Assembly (NCBI RefSeq): GCF_902635505.1
Contig: NC_045426.1
Span: 331,566,374 to 331,630,373, forward strand
Direction: 5' to 3'
DNA from: Sarcophilus harrisii
Taxonomy: Eukaryota > Chordata > Mammalia > Dasyuromorphia > Dasyuridae
DNA length: 64,000 bases
Shown here: piece by piece, positions 35,225-47,699 of the stretch
How the letters are laid out: every line of letters begins with the position of its first letter
How positions within the stretch are numbered: position 1 is the stretch's first letter
The notes under the pieces: generated by a model
What the model was told of the DNA's origin: nothing
What the model saw: the letters and a program-made list of their open reading frames with translations, nothing else
The model's database searches: none
Made by a program: the position numbers and the translations under genes

Positions 35225-35425
35225 AGAATCTTAGATAAGTTGGTTAATAGATCCCAACCTGTATGTTGGATCTAGTGGATTACTCCAAAACTCAGTTTTT
35301 GGATTTATTACAATATTTGTTGTTTATTAATACCTTGAATGCATGTAACAAATATGGATGATATTAAGTTGGGAGGAAGAGATCATGAGCTGAATAATAG
35401 AGCTGAGATCTTAAAAGATCTTTAT
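35225..35425 (+). repeat. CR1/L3-type LINE fragment with RT motif remains
   Basis: 'acaaatatggatgatattaa' then 'gttgggaggaagagat' decays from 'F/YADDTKLGG', the RT catalytic motif of CR1/L3-type LINEs. The upstream 'agtggattactccaaaactc' fits 'SGVPQGS'. Fragmentary. Confidence 0.55.
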
Positions 35426-35427
35426 AG

Positions 35428-35621
35428 GCTGCTAGGTAGTGAAGTGGATAAAGTGGGTTTGGTGTCAGGAACAACTGAAGTTAAATCCTGACAAGATACT
35501 TACTAGGTGTGTGACCCTGAGCAAATTGCTCAACTTTTGTCTGCTTCAATTTCCTCATTTGTAAAATGGGAATAATAATAGCATCTACTTTCCAGGGTTG
35601 TTAAGGATCAAATGAGATTTT

Positions 35622-35625
<4 letters not shown>
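35428..35625 (+). repeat. Marsupial MIR/CORE-SINE
   Basis: Head 'ggctgctaggtagtgaagtg', then 'tggtgtcaggaacaactg', 'aggtgtgtgaccctgagc' and 'tcatttgtaaaatgggaata', ending 'ggatcaaatgagat'. Well preserved and followed by a CA repeat. Confidence 0.85.

Positions 35626-35627
<2 letters not shown>

Positions 35628-35650
<23 letters not shown>
35628..35650. repeat. (CA)n microsatellite
   Basis: About 11 CA units at the SINE 3' end, followed by degenerate CATA/TATG repeats to 35750. Confidence 0.9.
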
Positions 35651-35652
<2 letters not shown>

Positions 35653-35759
35653 TGTACATGTATGTATCTGTATAAAAACACATACACACATATGTATATA
35701 GAAATAGATATATACATACACAAGTGTGTATACAAATACACCCATATATTTTTGGAAAT

Positions 35760-36734
35760 ATCATAGTTATAGAAATGCTACCTATAATTATTATTGCTAT
35801 TAGTATTATTTTTAGATATATATATCATTTCACTAACTCTCAGTTCTGTGGTTTTACTGATTAAAAAGTAATTAAATAGTTTGCTAAAATCTTAAAACTA
35901 TATCAATATCATCAAATAATATTTTAGTAACTATATTAATTTTAATTCATAATTTTTGATAAAAATGCTTCTCAGGATTCTTTTTTTCATTTCTTCTCAT
36001 TCAATTTTCCTCTCATTTCCATATTTAAACATGGAGCCCTCTTAAAATTTTTCATAAGACTTTCAGCATATATACTTGACATTGGAATTATCAAGCACAA
36101 GAATGCAATTATTTTTGAATTTTTCTTAATATTGTGAGATTGCTTTGAATTTTTATGAATAACAAATATTTACATACATGATCATCTATAATTATTTCTG
36201 CATTTCTTTTATTTATATTATTATTAATTATTATTATGTTTTGATAGGTATGAGGTAATTTGTCTAAGCTGTCTAAATCTCCACCTCTCATTGCTGAGTA
36301 GAACAATTTTCAAGTGAATATCAAAATTTATGTTTCATCTTATAAAAGCAAGATGTCCTTTCATTATTTATCAAGTGTAAACTAGTAATCACCAGGGTAC
36401 TTTTTAAAAAGCATAGCTTATATCTTTTATAAGCCATGCTTTGACTTATCATTATAAAAAATTTCCTCCAATATTTTACTACATATATTTTAAGATTTTT
36501 TAAAAAGTGATTAAAATATGTTTCATTAATAATAATTTATTCCATTTGTTGACTAAAAATATTTTCACAATTGAGCAAATACTTTATTCCATTTTCTCCA
36601 ATTTCCATATACCTGAATTTCTATTTAAATCTCTCTTCTGCTTGTAATTCACAAAAGTATAATGCCTTTCTTCCAGATTGTCAATTACTTTCCCATTTCC
36701 ATTTGTTAGATCATGTATTCCTTCATCATTTTAA
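35760..36734. other. No recognised feature
   Basis: Very AT-rich, many ATT/TATTA runs. No gene or named repeat seen. Confidence 0.4.
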
Positions 36735-37111
36735 ATTTTCTATGAGTTTTTTCTTTTTTAGTTTATTAATTTTAATACACATTGTGTTATGAATGATGTT
36801 GAGAGAAAAAAATCAGAGCAAGCAGGAAAAACCCTGGGGAGAGTTAAAAAAAAACAGAAAAAAGAAGTGCACACAGCGTGTGTTGATTTATATTCAGTCT
36901 TCTTAGTTCTTTCTCTGGTCACAGATGGCATTTTCTGTCCAAAAATCTATTGAGATCCCTTTGAATCACTAAAGTATTGAGAAGAACCAAGCCTTTCAAA
37001 TTTGATCATGTCACATTCTTGCTGTTCTTGTGTACAATGTATTCCTGGTTATGCTTGTTTCTCTGAGCATCAGTTCTGTAAATCCTTCCAGACCATGGAT
37101 AGTGGGATAGC

Positions 37112-37157
37112 ACAGGATAGTGGGAAGGGCCATTTTCCAAGCACATGCCCATGGAGA
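37112..37157. repeat. 46-bp duplicate of an LTR segment inside the L1
   Basis: Matches 37577-37622, inside the neighbouring LTR, at 44 of 46 positions ('cacaggatagtgggaaggg' and 'ccattttccaagca'). It replaces a short stretch of the L1 and is preceded by a partial second copy, 'gatagtgggatag'. Confidence 0.8.
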
Positions 37158-37348
37158 AGGGTCTTGTTAATTATGTTTTATAGAACATCAATATTTCATT
37201 ACTTTCGTGTGCAACAACTTGTTCAGCCATTCCCCAATTGATGAACATCCACTCTTTTTCCAATTCTTTGGTACTACTTAAAGAGCTGATATATTGGTGC
37301 ACATTGCACATTGTTTTCCTCCTTTCAGACTTCCTTGGGATACAGACC

Positions 37349-37699
37349 TGTGATGACTGCGCTAGCACCTCAGATACCCCAGAATCATTTGGAGTCAGGA
37401 TAAGCAAAAGTCCTTAGTCTTTTTTCTTGGTCTTTATATGTAGGATTGAACAGGATGGAAGCAGAATCTACACAACTGCCTTCTTCCTCATCAACTGCAA
37501 AAAGTGACTCTGGTTCTTCTTATGCCATCCCCTAGTCCCTCCTACAATCCTCTGTATACACCAATCATTGAGCCACCACAGGATAGTGGGAAGGGCCATT
37601 TTCCAAGCATATGCCCATAGAGTATTGTCCAATCAGTAATTAGCCCTAAGTGCTTGAACCAGCCTCAATGCAACAACTCAAGAGTTTTAGCCCTCTACA
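37349..37699 (-). mobile_element. Solitary LTR (351 bp) in the L1
   Basis: Fossil retroviral LTR with TG...CA ends and a perfect 6-bp target duplication, CAGACC, at 37343-37348 and 37700-37705, which fits a class II-like element. On the minus strand it carries a CCAAT-like 'ctgattgg' and a TATA-like 'catataaag', so transcription would run leftward. No internal region. Family not named. Confidence 0.8.
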
Positions 37700-37758
37700 C
37701 AGACCCAGTAATAGCACTGCTGGGTCAAAGGGTATGCACAGTTTTATAGTGCTTTGCC

Positions 37759-37953
37759 CATTAGGGGTCCTCAAACTACGACCCGTTGGCCAGATGCAGC
37801 AGCTGAGGACATTTATCCCCCTCACCCAGGGCTATGAAGTTTCTTTATTTAAAGGTCCACAAAATAAAGTTTTTGTTTTTTCTATAGTCCAGCCCTCCAA
37901 CAGTCTGAGGGACAGTGAACTGGCCCCCTATTTAAAAAGTTTGAGGGCCCCTG
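37759..37953. mobile_element. Non-autonomous hAT-type DNA transposon (about 195 bp)
   Basis: Terminal inverted repeats: 'aggggtcctcaaact' on the left and 'agtttgagggcccct' on the right. Imperfect 8-bp target duplication, GCTTTGCC / CCTTTGGG. The internal 'ccctccaacagtctgaggga' and 'tatttaaaaagtttgag' are typical of the marsupial hAT/Charlie-like MITEs. Encodes nothing. It interrupts the antisense L1. Confidence 0.85.
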
Positions 37954-38506
37954 CCTTTGGGTATAGTTCCATATTGCTCTCCAGAATGCTTGGATCATTT
38001 CATGATTCCAACAACAATACTTTAATATTCCTGTTTTCCCAATTCCCTCCAACATTTATCAGTATCCTTTCCTGTCATCTTAGCCGATCTAAGAGGTGTG
38101 GAGTTGTCTTAATTTGCATTTCTCTAATCAATAGCGATGTAGAGCTTTTTTTTTTTTTCATATAATTATAATTGCTTTTAATTTCATCATCTGAAAATTG
38201 TCTGTTCATATCCATTGCCATTTATGATTTGGGAATATGTCATTCCCAAGTGACATATAGTGTTATAAATTAGACACAATTTTTCATATATTTTAGAAAT
38301 AAGACCTTTATCAGAAATAGTCTGTAAAGATTTTTCCCCATCTTTGTGCTTCTCTTTAATCTTGTTTCTGTTGTTTTATTTGTGTAAAGCCCTTTTACTT
38401 TAATGTAATCTAAGTTGCTCATTTGCCTTTCATAGTGTTTGCTACTTCTTCTTTGGTCATAAATTCCTCCCTTCTCCAAAGATCTGATAAGTAAATTATC
38501 CCTTTC

Positions 38507-39075
38507 TGTTATGGGCCAGAACTGGAATTGATAGAGACAATGCTTATGTACTTAGTTCATACCTTTAGAGTTCACATCTTTAAGAGAGTTCACACATTAG
38601 AGTTCACACCTTTACAGAGCATATATAAGCTAGGATCCTCAACTAGAGACTTTGGGAGATTTAGAGCCAATATTCAGTTGGGAGATTCACAAGTCTAGGA
38701 AATTCACAAGTCAGAAGGACATGCCCACTAGCAGAGGAGCCCACTAGAGGAGGAGCCCACTAGAGAAAGCAAGACAGATTCATTCCAACTTCCACCTTTG
38801 TACTGGCCGGAGGCTTTGTATTCAGAAGGAGCTAGAGGCTGAAGCTGGAAGAGACAAAGGACTAGTGGCAAGAGCTCTTGGAACCAAGGAGAGAGATAAG
38901 GATCTAAGAAAGCTAACCAGGCTATTTTGAAGGAGAAAATAAAGGGTCTGGACTTAAACAGCTGGCTGCATTTGAGGTGATTATTACATTGAACTGAAAC
39001 TAAGACTGCCTCCAGAAGCCCCACAAGAAATCTGCTCCCAGAGAATGATTATATAATAGAGAAGAGAACATTATG
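38507..39075 (+). mobile_element. Solitary LTR, family X copy 1 (in L1)
   Basis: Starts 'tgttatgggccagaactgg' and includes 'tgatagagacaatg', 'agcatatataagctagg' (TATA-like), 'gagaaaataaagggtctgg' (poly-A signal) and 'agctggctgcatttga'. A likely 6-bp target duplication CCTTTC flanks it (38501-38506, 39076-39081). Same family as 50409-50907. No internal genes, a fossil. Confidence 0.8.
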
Positions 39076-40116
39076 CCTTTCTTCTAATTTGTTTATGATA
39101 TCATTCTTTATGCCCAAATCATCGATCTGTTTTGAGCTAATTTTATTATAGGGTGTAAGATGTAGATCTATCCTGAGTTTCTGATATTATTTTCTAGTTT
39201 TCAAGCAATTTTTTTCAAATAGTGAAACTTATTGCAGAAGTTGCAGTTTGTGACTTTATCAAACACTTTGCTTATTCTGTCATGTGTATCAAATCTATTC
39301 CACTGATCCACCACTCTATTTCTTAGCCAGTATCAAGATGACCGCTTCTTTATATTACAGTTTTAGGTTTGGTACTGCTAAACCACCATTCTTTGTATTT
39401 TTTTTTCATTAATTTCCTTGATATTCTTGATCTTTTGTTCTTCCATGTGCATTTTGTCTTTTTTTTCTTAGTTCTGTAAAATAATGTTTTGGCAGTTTGA
39501 TTGATGAGGCACTGAACAAGTAGACCAATTAAGAATTGTCATTTTATTGTATTAGCTTGGACTAGCCATGAACAATTTTTATTTAGCCAATTGTTTGGAT
39601 CTGATTTTATTTGTGTGAAAAAGTACTGTGTAATTGTGTTCATATAGTTCTTGGCTTTGTCTTGGCAAGTAGACTTCCAAGTATTTTATTTTATCTACAG
39701 TAATTTTAAATGGAATTTCTCTTTCTATTTCTTACTGATGGGCTTTGTTAGTAATATATAAAAATGCTGATGATTTGTGTAGATTTATTTTATGTCCTGC
39801 AAATTTGCTAAAGCTATGAATTGTTTCTAGTAGATCTCTAGATGATTTTATAGACTTCTCTAAGTATATCATCATATCACCTGCCAAGAATGATAATGTT
39901 ATTTCCTCATTGCCTATTTTAATTCCTTTAACTTTTTTTCTTTTCTTAATGCTAAAGCCAACATTTCTAGGACAATACTGAATAACAGTGGTGATAATGG
40001 GCATCCTTATTTCACCTCTGATCTTACTGAGAATTCACCTAGCTTCTCTCCATTACAAATAATGCTTCCTGTAGGTTTTAGATAGATACTGCTTACTATT
40101 TCAAGGAAAGCTCCTG

Positions 40117-43025
40117 GGGTGGAGCCAAAATGGTGGAGAAGAGATGCATCTCCTTCAATTAAAAACAAATTAAGTCTATGGACTGGTTTTGGAATGACAG
40201 AACCCACGAATATTTAGAATATAACAAATTTTCATCAGAAGATAATTTGGAAGATCTCCAGAGAAGGTCTGTTTCAATCAGGCATAGAGGGAGGCAGGCT
40301 GAGCACAGGCAGCTGCAGGGAAACCCAAGAAGAGGCAGTGCAGAGACCCAGTGTGGTGTGGGCGCCACATGCTGGGGAATCTACCAGAAGGAATATACAG
40401 CACTGTTGGCTACTCTGTCCTGGTTGAAAGCCAGTAAATCAACAGATTAGCTGTAAGACATCCAACACAAATACAAAAGGCAAAAATGAACTCTAAAAGC
40501 CAGAATATCAGGACTTGGCCATAGCCACTCAGCACCAGAAATCAATCATCACTGATTCAGTGCAGCCATTTTCACCTGTAGAGCAAGCTTGGACAATCAC
40601 CTCTTTGCTCTAAAATCAGACCTGAACCTTTTAAAAAAAATAAGCAAAAAAGCAAAAAGAACTCTTTCAATAAATAGTTTTTATGGAGAAAGAGAAGAAC
40701 AGATTTCAAACCCTGAGGACACTAAAACTAGATCATCTCCAGATGAAGCCCCAAAAGGTGGTAAGAATTGATCCCAATATCACAAGGCTCTCTTGGAAAA
40801 ATTCAAAAAGATCTTAAAAGAGAGTTAGCAGAAACATGGGGAAAGAAACTGAGAAGTTTTTGCAAGAGAGTTTGGAAAAGGAAGCATAGAAATTATCTGA
40901 AGAAAACTTCTTACCAAATAGTTTTAGTGAAATGGGAAAAGCATAACTCCTTGAAAAACAGAATTTGTGAAACAGAAAAAAGAAAAAAAAAACTCCTTGA
41001 AAAACAGAATTTGTGAAATGGAAAAAAATCCATAGAACAAAACAACTCATTTAAAAATTCAATTGGCCAAAGCAGCTACACCCAAAGAAAGAACACTGAG
41101 AAATGAATGTAAACTGTTTGCATTTTTGTTTTTCTTTCTGGGTTATTTCTACCTTCTGAATCCAATTCTTCCTGTGCAACAACAGAACTGTTCAGTTCTG
41201 CACACATATATTGTATCTAGGATATACTACGACATATTTAACATATATAGGACTGCTTGCCATCTAGGGGAGGGAGTGGAGGGAAAGAGGGGAAAAATTG
41301 GAACAGAAGTGAGTGCAAGGGACACTTGTTGTTGTAAAAAATTACCCTGGCATGGGTTCTGTCAATAAAAAGTTATTATAATAATAATAATAAAAAAAAG
41401 AAAAATGAAATCCATCTCCAGAGAAAGTGCAGATTGAAACATATTTTAAAGTTTTCTTTATTTTTCTTATTCTAGTGATTTTTTTAGTTTGTTTTTTTTC
41501 CTTTTACATGACCATATGGAAATGTTATTTATAAATGCACATGTATAACATATCAAATTACTTGCCTTCTTAATGAGATAGGAGGGATAAAGGGAAGGAG
41601 AAAGAGAATTTTGTATTTAACATTTTAAAAATTAATGTAAGAATTTTGACATGTAATTAGGAAAATAAAATAATAAATGATTTTAAAAAAATTCAATTGG
41701 CCAAATACAAAAGGAGCTAAAAAATGTAACTGGAAATAAGTTTACTAAAAATTAGAACTGAACAAATGGAAATGAACGACTCAATGAGATATCAAGAATC
41801 AGTCAAACAAAAAAAAAAATTTTAAATAGAAGAAAATGTAAACTGTCTCATTAGTAAAACAACTGATCTTGAAAATATATCTAGGAGAGACAATCTAAAA
41901 ATTAGTGCACTTCCTGAAACCATGATAAAAAAGAGCCTAGACATTATATTTTAAGAAATCATCAAGGAAAACTGTCCTAATGTCCTAGCATTAGGATGTA
42001 AAATAGCCATTGACAGAATTCATTGATCACCTCCTGAAAGAGACCCCAAAATAAAAACTCCAAGGAATATCATAGCTAAATTTCAGAATTATTGGACCAA
42101 ATTAAAAATATTGCAAACAGCCAGATAGAAAGAATTCAAATATCGAAGAGGCACAATTAGGATTATCCAGGACCTATCAGGTTCCACCTTTAAAGGATCA
42201 AAGGGCTTAGAAGCTAATATTCTGAAAGGCAAAGGAACTTGGATTGCAGTGAAGAATCAACTTTCTAGCTAAACTGAGCATTATCTTTCAGGGAAGAAGA
42301 TAGCTATTCAATGACACTGGTGAATTTCATTTACTTTTTATCAAAATATTAGAGCAGAACAAAAAAAAATTGATATTCAAATACACAACTCAAGAAAAGC
42401 ATAAAAAAAGGTAAAAAAGAAAGAATTCTTGAGAACTATATCTCTGTTAGTGATATACTTAAAGAGTACAATTATAATTGGATTTTACTGTGATTAAAAA
42501 AAAAAGAAACTAGAGGTGAAAAGAGGATTGTACTGGAAAAAGAGGAAAATGATGGTAAAATAAGGGAAATTACATCTCATGAAAAGGCAAAGAAGATATA
42601 TTATAATTTAGGAAAAGAAGAAAGGGGGATGAACATTATATGAAACTTACTCTTATCATATTTGGTTCAAAGAGAATTTTAGACATATTTGGTTTCACAA
42701 AAAAACTTATAGGAAAGTGAGAGGCGAAAGGGGAAAGGAAAGTGGGGACTAATATTAAGAGAAAGTTAAAAGAAAGGGTAAGGGGCTGTAAAGGGGAACG
42801 GCTATTTGAGGGAGATGATGGTCAAAAGCAAAATACTGGGGAGGAGGGAAAGGGAGAAAGGAAAGAAAAAAGCACAATTTGGGGTAAATAAGATGGTGAC
42901 AATACAGAATTAGTCATTTTAACTATGGATTTCAATGGGGTAAACTAACCCATAAAAATGGAAGTGGATAGAATACTAGATTAAAAGCCAGATATGTTCT
43001 TTACAAGAAACACACTGGAAATGCC
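40117..43025 (+). repeat. Sense L1: 5'UTR, ORF1, start of ORF2, split by L1 tails
   Basis: Starts 'ggtggagccaaaatggtgg', then 'ggaatgacagaacccacg' and the 5'UTR. ORF1 begins near 40650 and is split at 41072-41690. ORF1 resumes with 'aaggaaaactgtcctaatg', 'attgatcacctcctgaaag' and 'aagaggcacaattaggatt'. After the purine-rich spacer it enters ORF2 near 42900 and stops at 'ttctttacaagaaacacac' (about 43015). Non-coding. Confidence 0.8.
41072..41690 (+). mobile_element. Two L1 3' tails inserted together in L1 ORF1
   Basis: First unit 41072-41396: 'gcagctacacccaaagaaag' to 'ctgtcaataaaaagttatt' with an ATA/A-rich tail. Second unit 41397-41682: 'ccatctccagagaaagtgc' to an A/T-rich end with AATAAAATAATAAA. 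The two are 3'UTRs of different L1 subfamilies. The pair is flanked by one duplication: ATTCAATTGGCCAAA ends at 41071 and again at 41705. Confidence 0.8.
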
Positions 43026-43221
43026 CACATTAAACCACAAAATGAAGAAATCCATGGCATTTCCAGTAATCTGCCCCTCCTCGCTGAAGTTTTGTGCAAC
43101 TGTGTCTGAGCAACCCAGGCCAGTGTCTCCAGCCCTCAGCAGCACAAGGTCCTCCCTTTTCCCAGAATTTTTCTGCCCTCCCTTTGTCCTGTCCTTCTCT
43201 TTTTTTCTTTTCCTCCTACTT
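43026..43221. other. Short GC-richer unassigned segment
   Basis: Locally GC-rich ('cagtgtctccagccctcagc', 'gcccctcctcgctgaag'), unlike the AT-rich L1s on both sides. Family not recognised. It could be the edge of an L1, an exon-derived piece or foreign repeat DNA. Confidence 0.4.
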
Positions 43222-43697
43222 CTTTATAGGGTTAGATAAATTTCTGTTGCCAAGTGAATGATTACATTATTCCCTCTTAAAGCCAAAACTAATGAGATCA
43301 AGCTTAAGACAATGCTTAGCCTCCTCCCTTCTTTCCCTCCATTGTAATAGGTGTTTTGCACTTCATGTGAAATAATTATTTCATTATACTTCCCCTTTTT
43401 TCTTTTTTCAGTACAGATCGTTTCCCACCTCTAAATGTCTTTTTCTTTGATGTTATCACATCAGAGTCCATTCACAACCATACCCTCTCCAGAATATGGT
43501 ATTCCAGACATTTTGGTCCTTTCTTATAGAAGCTGCTAGATCCTGGGTAATTCTGACTGTTGCTCCTTGATAATGGAATTTTCTCTGGTAGCTTGCAGTA
43601 TTTTTCTTTGAGATTTTAGTTTTGGAGCTTTGCAGCAATGTTTTTTGGGATTTTCCTCGCAGGATCTCTTTGCACAGGTGTTGGATGGATTTTTTCT
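43222..43697 (-). repeat. L1 inter-ORF and ORF1 C-terminal fragment (antisense)
   Basis: 'gccaaaactaatgagatcaa' and 'ccctccattgtaatagg' are the antisense spacer; the minus-strand frame at 43456-43638 gives YQGATVRITQDLAASIRKDQ, a clear L1 ORF1 C-terminal motif. Confidence 0.85.
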
Positions 43698-46600
43698 TTT
43701 TTGCTCTTTTTAAATAATCTTTTTATTTTCAAAACATATGCACAGATAACTTAACAAAATTGACTCTTCCATAGACTTGTGTTTCAGATTTTGTCCTCCT
43801 TCACCCCATCCTTTCCCCTAGATGGCCAGCAATTCAATATATGTTAAACATGTTAAAATATATGTTACATTCGATATGTATATTTATACAATTCTCTTGC
43901 TGCACAAGAGAAATCAGATCAAAAAAAAAGAAAGTGAATAAGAAAACAAAATGCAAGCAAACAACAACAAAAAGAGTGAGAATGTTATGTTGTGATCCAC
44001 ACTCAGTTCCCATAGTCCTCTCTGTGGGTGTACATGGCTCTATTTATCACTAGATCATGGGAACTGGCATCAGTCAGTTCATTGGTAGAAAGAGTCACAT
44101 TCATTAGAATTGATCATCGTATAATATTGATGTTGTTGTGTACAATGATCTCCTGATTCTACTCATTTCCTTTAGCAGCAGTTCATGTATGTCTCTCCAG
44201 GCCTCTCTAAAATAATTCTCTTATATAACAATAATATTCCATAATATTCATAGACCATAACTTATTCAACCATTCTCCAACTTATGGGCATCAGTTTCTT
44301 GCCACTATGAAAAGGGCTGTCACAAACATTTTTGCACATGTGGGTCCCTTTCCTCGTTTGAGATCTCTTTTGGATACAGACCCAATAGAAACAATGCTGG
44401 TTCCAAGGGTATCTACAATTTGATAACTTTTTGCAGATAGTTCCAAACTGTTCTCCAGAATGGCTGGATCTATAATGGTGGGGATGTGGGAGAATTGGAT
44501 ACTAATACATTGTATTATACATTCATCCTTGTCTTTTCCTGTCATCTTAACCAATGTGAGAGGTATAGAGTGGTATTTCAGGGTTAATTTGCATTTCTCT
44601 GACTAATAGTGCTTTAGAGACCTTCTCATATGATTAGAAATAGTTTTAATTTCTTCATCTGAAAATTGTCTGTTCATATCTTTGACCATTTGTCAATTTG
44701 AAAATGGCTTGGATTTTTACAAAATTGAGTCAGTTCTCTACTTATTTTAGAAATGAGGCCTTTATCAGAACCCTTAAATGTAAAAATGATTTCCCAATTT
44801 ATTGCTTCCTTTCAGAATTTGTCTGTGTTAGTTTTGTTTGTATAAAAACTTTTTAACCTAACATAATCAAAACTTTCTATTTGGTGTTCAATTATGAATT
44901 CCATTTCTTCCTTCTCCACAGATCTGAGAGGTAAACTATTCTATGTTCTAATTTGCTTATGATATTACTCTTTATGTCTAAATCATGAGCCCATTTAGAT
45001 CTTATCTTGGTATGTGGTGTTAGATGTGGGTTGAGCCCTAATTTCTTCCACAATAGTTTTCAGTTTTCCCAGCATTTTTTTGTCAAATAGTGAATTCTTA
45101 ACCCAAAAGCTTGGAGTTCTTTGGGTTTGTCAAACACTAGATTGCTGCAGTTATTGCCTATTTTGTCCTGTGATCCTAACCTATTCCACTGATCAACTAC
45201 TTTATTTCTTAGCCAGTACCAAATGGTTTCGACGACCACTGCTTTATAATATAGTTTTAGGTGTGGTATATCTAGACCACTCTCATTAGCATTTTTTTCT
45301 TTAATTCCCTTGAAATTCTTGACATTTTGTTCTTCCAGATGAACTTTGTTATTATTTTTTTCTAGATCTGTAAAATAATTTCTTGGGAGTTTGGTATGTC
45401 ACTAAATAAGTAGATTAATTTAGATAGTAGTGTCATTTTTATTTTATTTTCAATTATATTCACCAGTTGATCCATGAGCTCTTGATATTTTTCCAGCTGA
45501 TTAGCTCTGACTTTATTTGTGTGGAACATGTTTTCTATTTGTGTTCATATAGTTACTGACTTTCTCTTGACAGAATGATTCCCAAATATTTTACACTATC
45601 AACAATTATTTTAAATGAAACTTCTCTTTGTGTCTCTTGCTGTTGGACTTAGTTGGTAATATATAAAAATGCTAATGATTTATGTGGATTTATTTTGTAT
45701 CCTGCAACTTTGCCAAAGTTGTGAATTGTTTCTAGTAATTTTTAGTTGATTTTCTAGGGTGCTCTATGTATACTATAATATCATATGCACCGCATCATAA
45801 TTTGGTTTCCTCACTACCTACTCCAATTCCTTTAATCTCTTTTTCTTCTCTTATTGCCAAAACTAACACTTCTAATACAATACTGAATAGTAATGGTGAT
45901 AGTGGGAAGCCTTGTTTTGCTCCTGATCTTATTGGGAATGGTTCTAGTTTGTCCCCATTACATATAATGCTTACTGAGGGTTTTAAATAGATGCTACTGA
46001 CTATTTTGAAAGTCCATTAATTCTTATGCTCTCTAGTGTTTTTAATAGGAATGGATATTTTATCAAATGCTTTTTTCTGCATCTATTGAGATAATCATAT
46101 GATTTGCATTAGTTTGGTTGTTGACATAGTTGATTATGCTAATAGTTTTCCTAATATTGAACCAGCCCTGCATTCCTGGTATAAATCTTACTTGATTAAA
46201 GTGTATTATCCTGGGGATAACTTTCTGTAATCTCTTTGCTAATATTTTATTTAAAATTTTTGCATCAATTAGGGAAATTGCTCTATAATTTTCTTCCTCT
46301 GTTTTCACACTACCTGGTTTAGCTATCAGCACCATATCTGTGTCATAAAAGGAATTTGGTGTAGGACCTTTTCCTATTTTTTCAAACAGTTCATATAGTA
46401 TTGGAATAAATTGTTCTTTGAATGTTTGGTAGAAAACACATGTAAATCCATCTGGACCTGGGGATTTTTTTCTTAAGGAGTTGATTAATAGTTTGTTCAA
46501 TTTCTTTTTCTAAAATGGGATTGTTTAAATAATTTATGCCCTCTTCTGTTAACCTGGGTAATCTATATTTTTGTAGATATTCCTCCATTTCATTTAGATG

Positions 46601-47660
46601 ATCAAATTTATTGGCATATAGTTGGGCAAAATAATTCCTAATTATTGCTCTAAGTTCCTCTTCATTGCTGGAAAGTTCTCCCTTTTCATTTTTGAGACTA
46701 ACAATTGATTTTCTTCTTTCCTTTTTCTGATCAAATTAACTAAAAGTTTTTCTATGTTGTTGGGTTTTTTTTATAAAACCAACTTATTTTTATTTATTAA
46801 TTCAATAGTTTTCTTATTTTTAATTGTATTAATCTCCCCTTTTATTTTCAGAATTTCAAGTTTGATATTTAATTGAGGGTTTTTAATTTGTTCTTTTTCT
46901 AGCTTTTTTAGTTACATGCCCAATTCATTGATCTTCTCTTTCTCTGTTTTATGCAAGTGAGCATCTAGAGATATTAAATTTCCCCTTTTAACCACTTTGG
47001 CTTTTTCCCCACAAATTTGGTATGTTGTCTCATTGTTGTCATTCTCTTGGATAAAATTATTGGTTGTGTCTATGATAAACTGTTTTCACCCATTCATTTT
47101 TTAGGATCGGATTATTTAATTTTCAATTAACATTTTATCTATTTTTTCCTGGTCTTATATTGCATATGATTTTTATTGCATCATGATCTGAAAAAAATGC
47201 ATGTACTATTTCTGCTTTTCTGCATTTGATTTTGAGGTTTTATGCCCTAATACATGGTCAATTTTTGTATGATTTCCATGAACTGCTGAGAAAAAAGTAA
47301 ACTCCTTTCTGTCTCCATTCAATTTTGTTCAAAAATCGATCATACCTAATTTTTCTAACATTTTGCTTACCTCCTTAACTTTTTTCTTACTTATTTTGTG
47401 GTTCGATTTATCTAGTTGAGCGGACAAGATCCCCCACTAGTATAGTTTGTGTATTTCTTCTTGCATCTCTCTTAACTTCTCCTTTAGGAATTTGGATGCT
47501 ATACTCCTTGGTGCATACATGTTTAGTATTGATATTGCTTCATTATCTATGGTACCCTTTAGTAAAATATAGTTTCTTTCCTTATCGCTTTTAATTTGAT
47601 TTATCCTTGCTTTTTCTTGATCTGAGATCAGCATTGCTGTCCCTGATTTTTTTATTAAGA
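43698..47660 (-). repeat. Long antisense L1: 3'UTR and most of ORF2
   Basis: About 4 kb. The minus strand encodes recognisable ORF2 pieces. At 47437-47634 the endonuclease part gives LISDQEKARINQIKSD and LNMYAPRSIASKF. At 46063-46500 the RT gives [54 protein letters not shown] and [11 protein letters not shown]. The 3' end begins at 43698 with 'ctttttaaataatcttttt' and 'aaacatatgcacagataac'. Truncated in the endonuclease domain, so ORF1 is absent. Frames are broken by several stops and shifts, hence inactive. Confidence 0.92.
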
Positions 47661-47699
47661 AGATTAATATTGTAATGGCTTTTTGAAAAGGAAGAAAAG

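Larger units (their letters stand above)
36735..40116 (-). repeat. Antisense L1 (3'UTR and ORF2), hit by several later insertions
   Basis: The plus strand starts with the antisense L1 3'UTR ('agaaaaaaatcagagcaagc', 'ggcattttctgtcc') also present at 61905-62100. It goes through the ORF2 3' region ('caattgatgaacatccactc', 'ttaatttgcatttctctaat', 'ccactctatttcttagccag') to the RT palm. The minus-strand frame near 39732-40004 holds FLAGDMMIYLE, a decayed form of the RT catalytic FADD box. Interrupted by two LTRs and one hAT element. It ends where a sense L1 begins at 40117. Confidence 0.85.

Noticed and set aside
37650-38165. 171-codon frame, the longest non-OR, non-L1 frame
   Set aside because: It runs across the end of an LTR, L1 sequence, the whole hAT element and more L1, so it cannot be a gene.
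38728-39024. 98-codon minus-strand frame
   Set aside because: Lies inside a solitary LTR, and no viral gene signature is present.
46063-46500. Reverse-transcriptase frame as an active LINE gene
   Set aside because: The motifs are real L1 ORF2, but the element is 5' truncated and its frame is broken outside this stretch.
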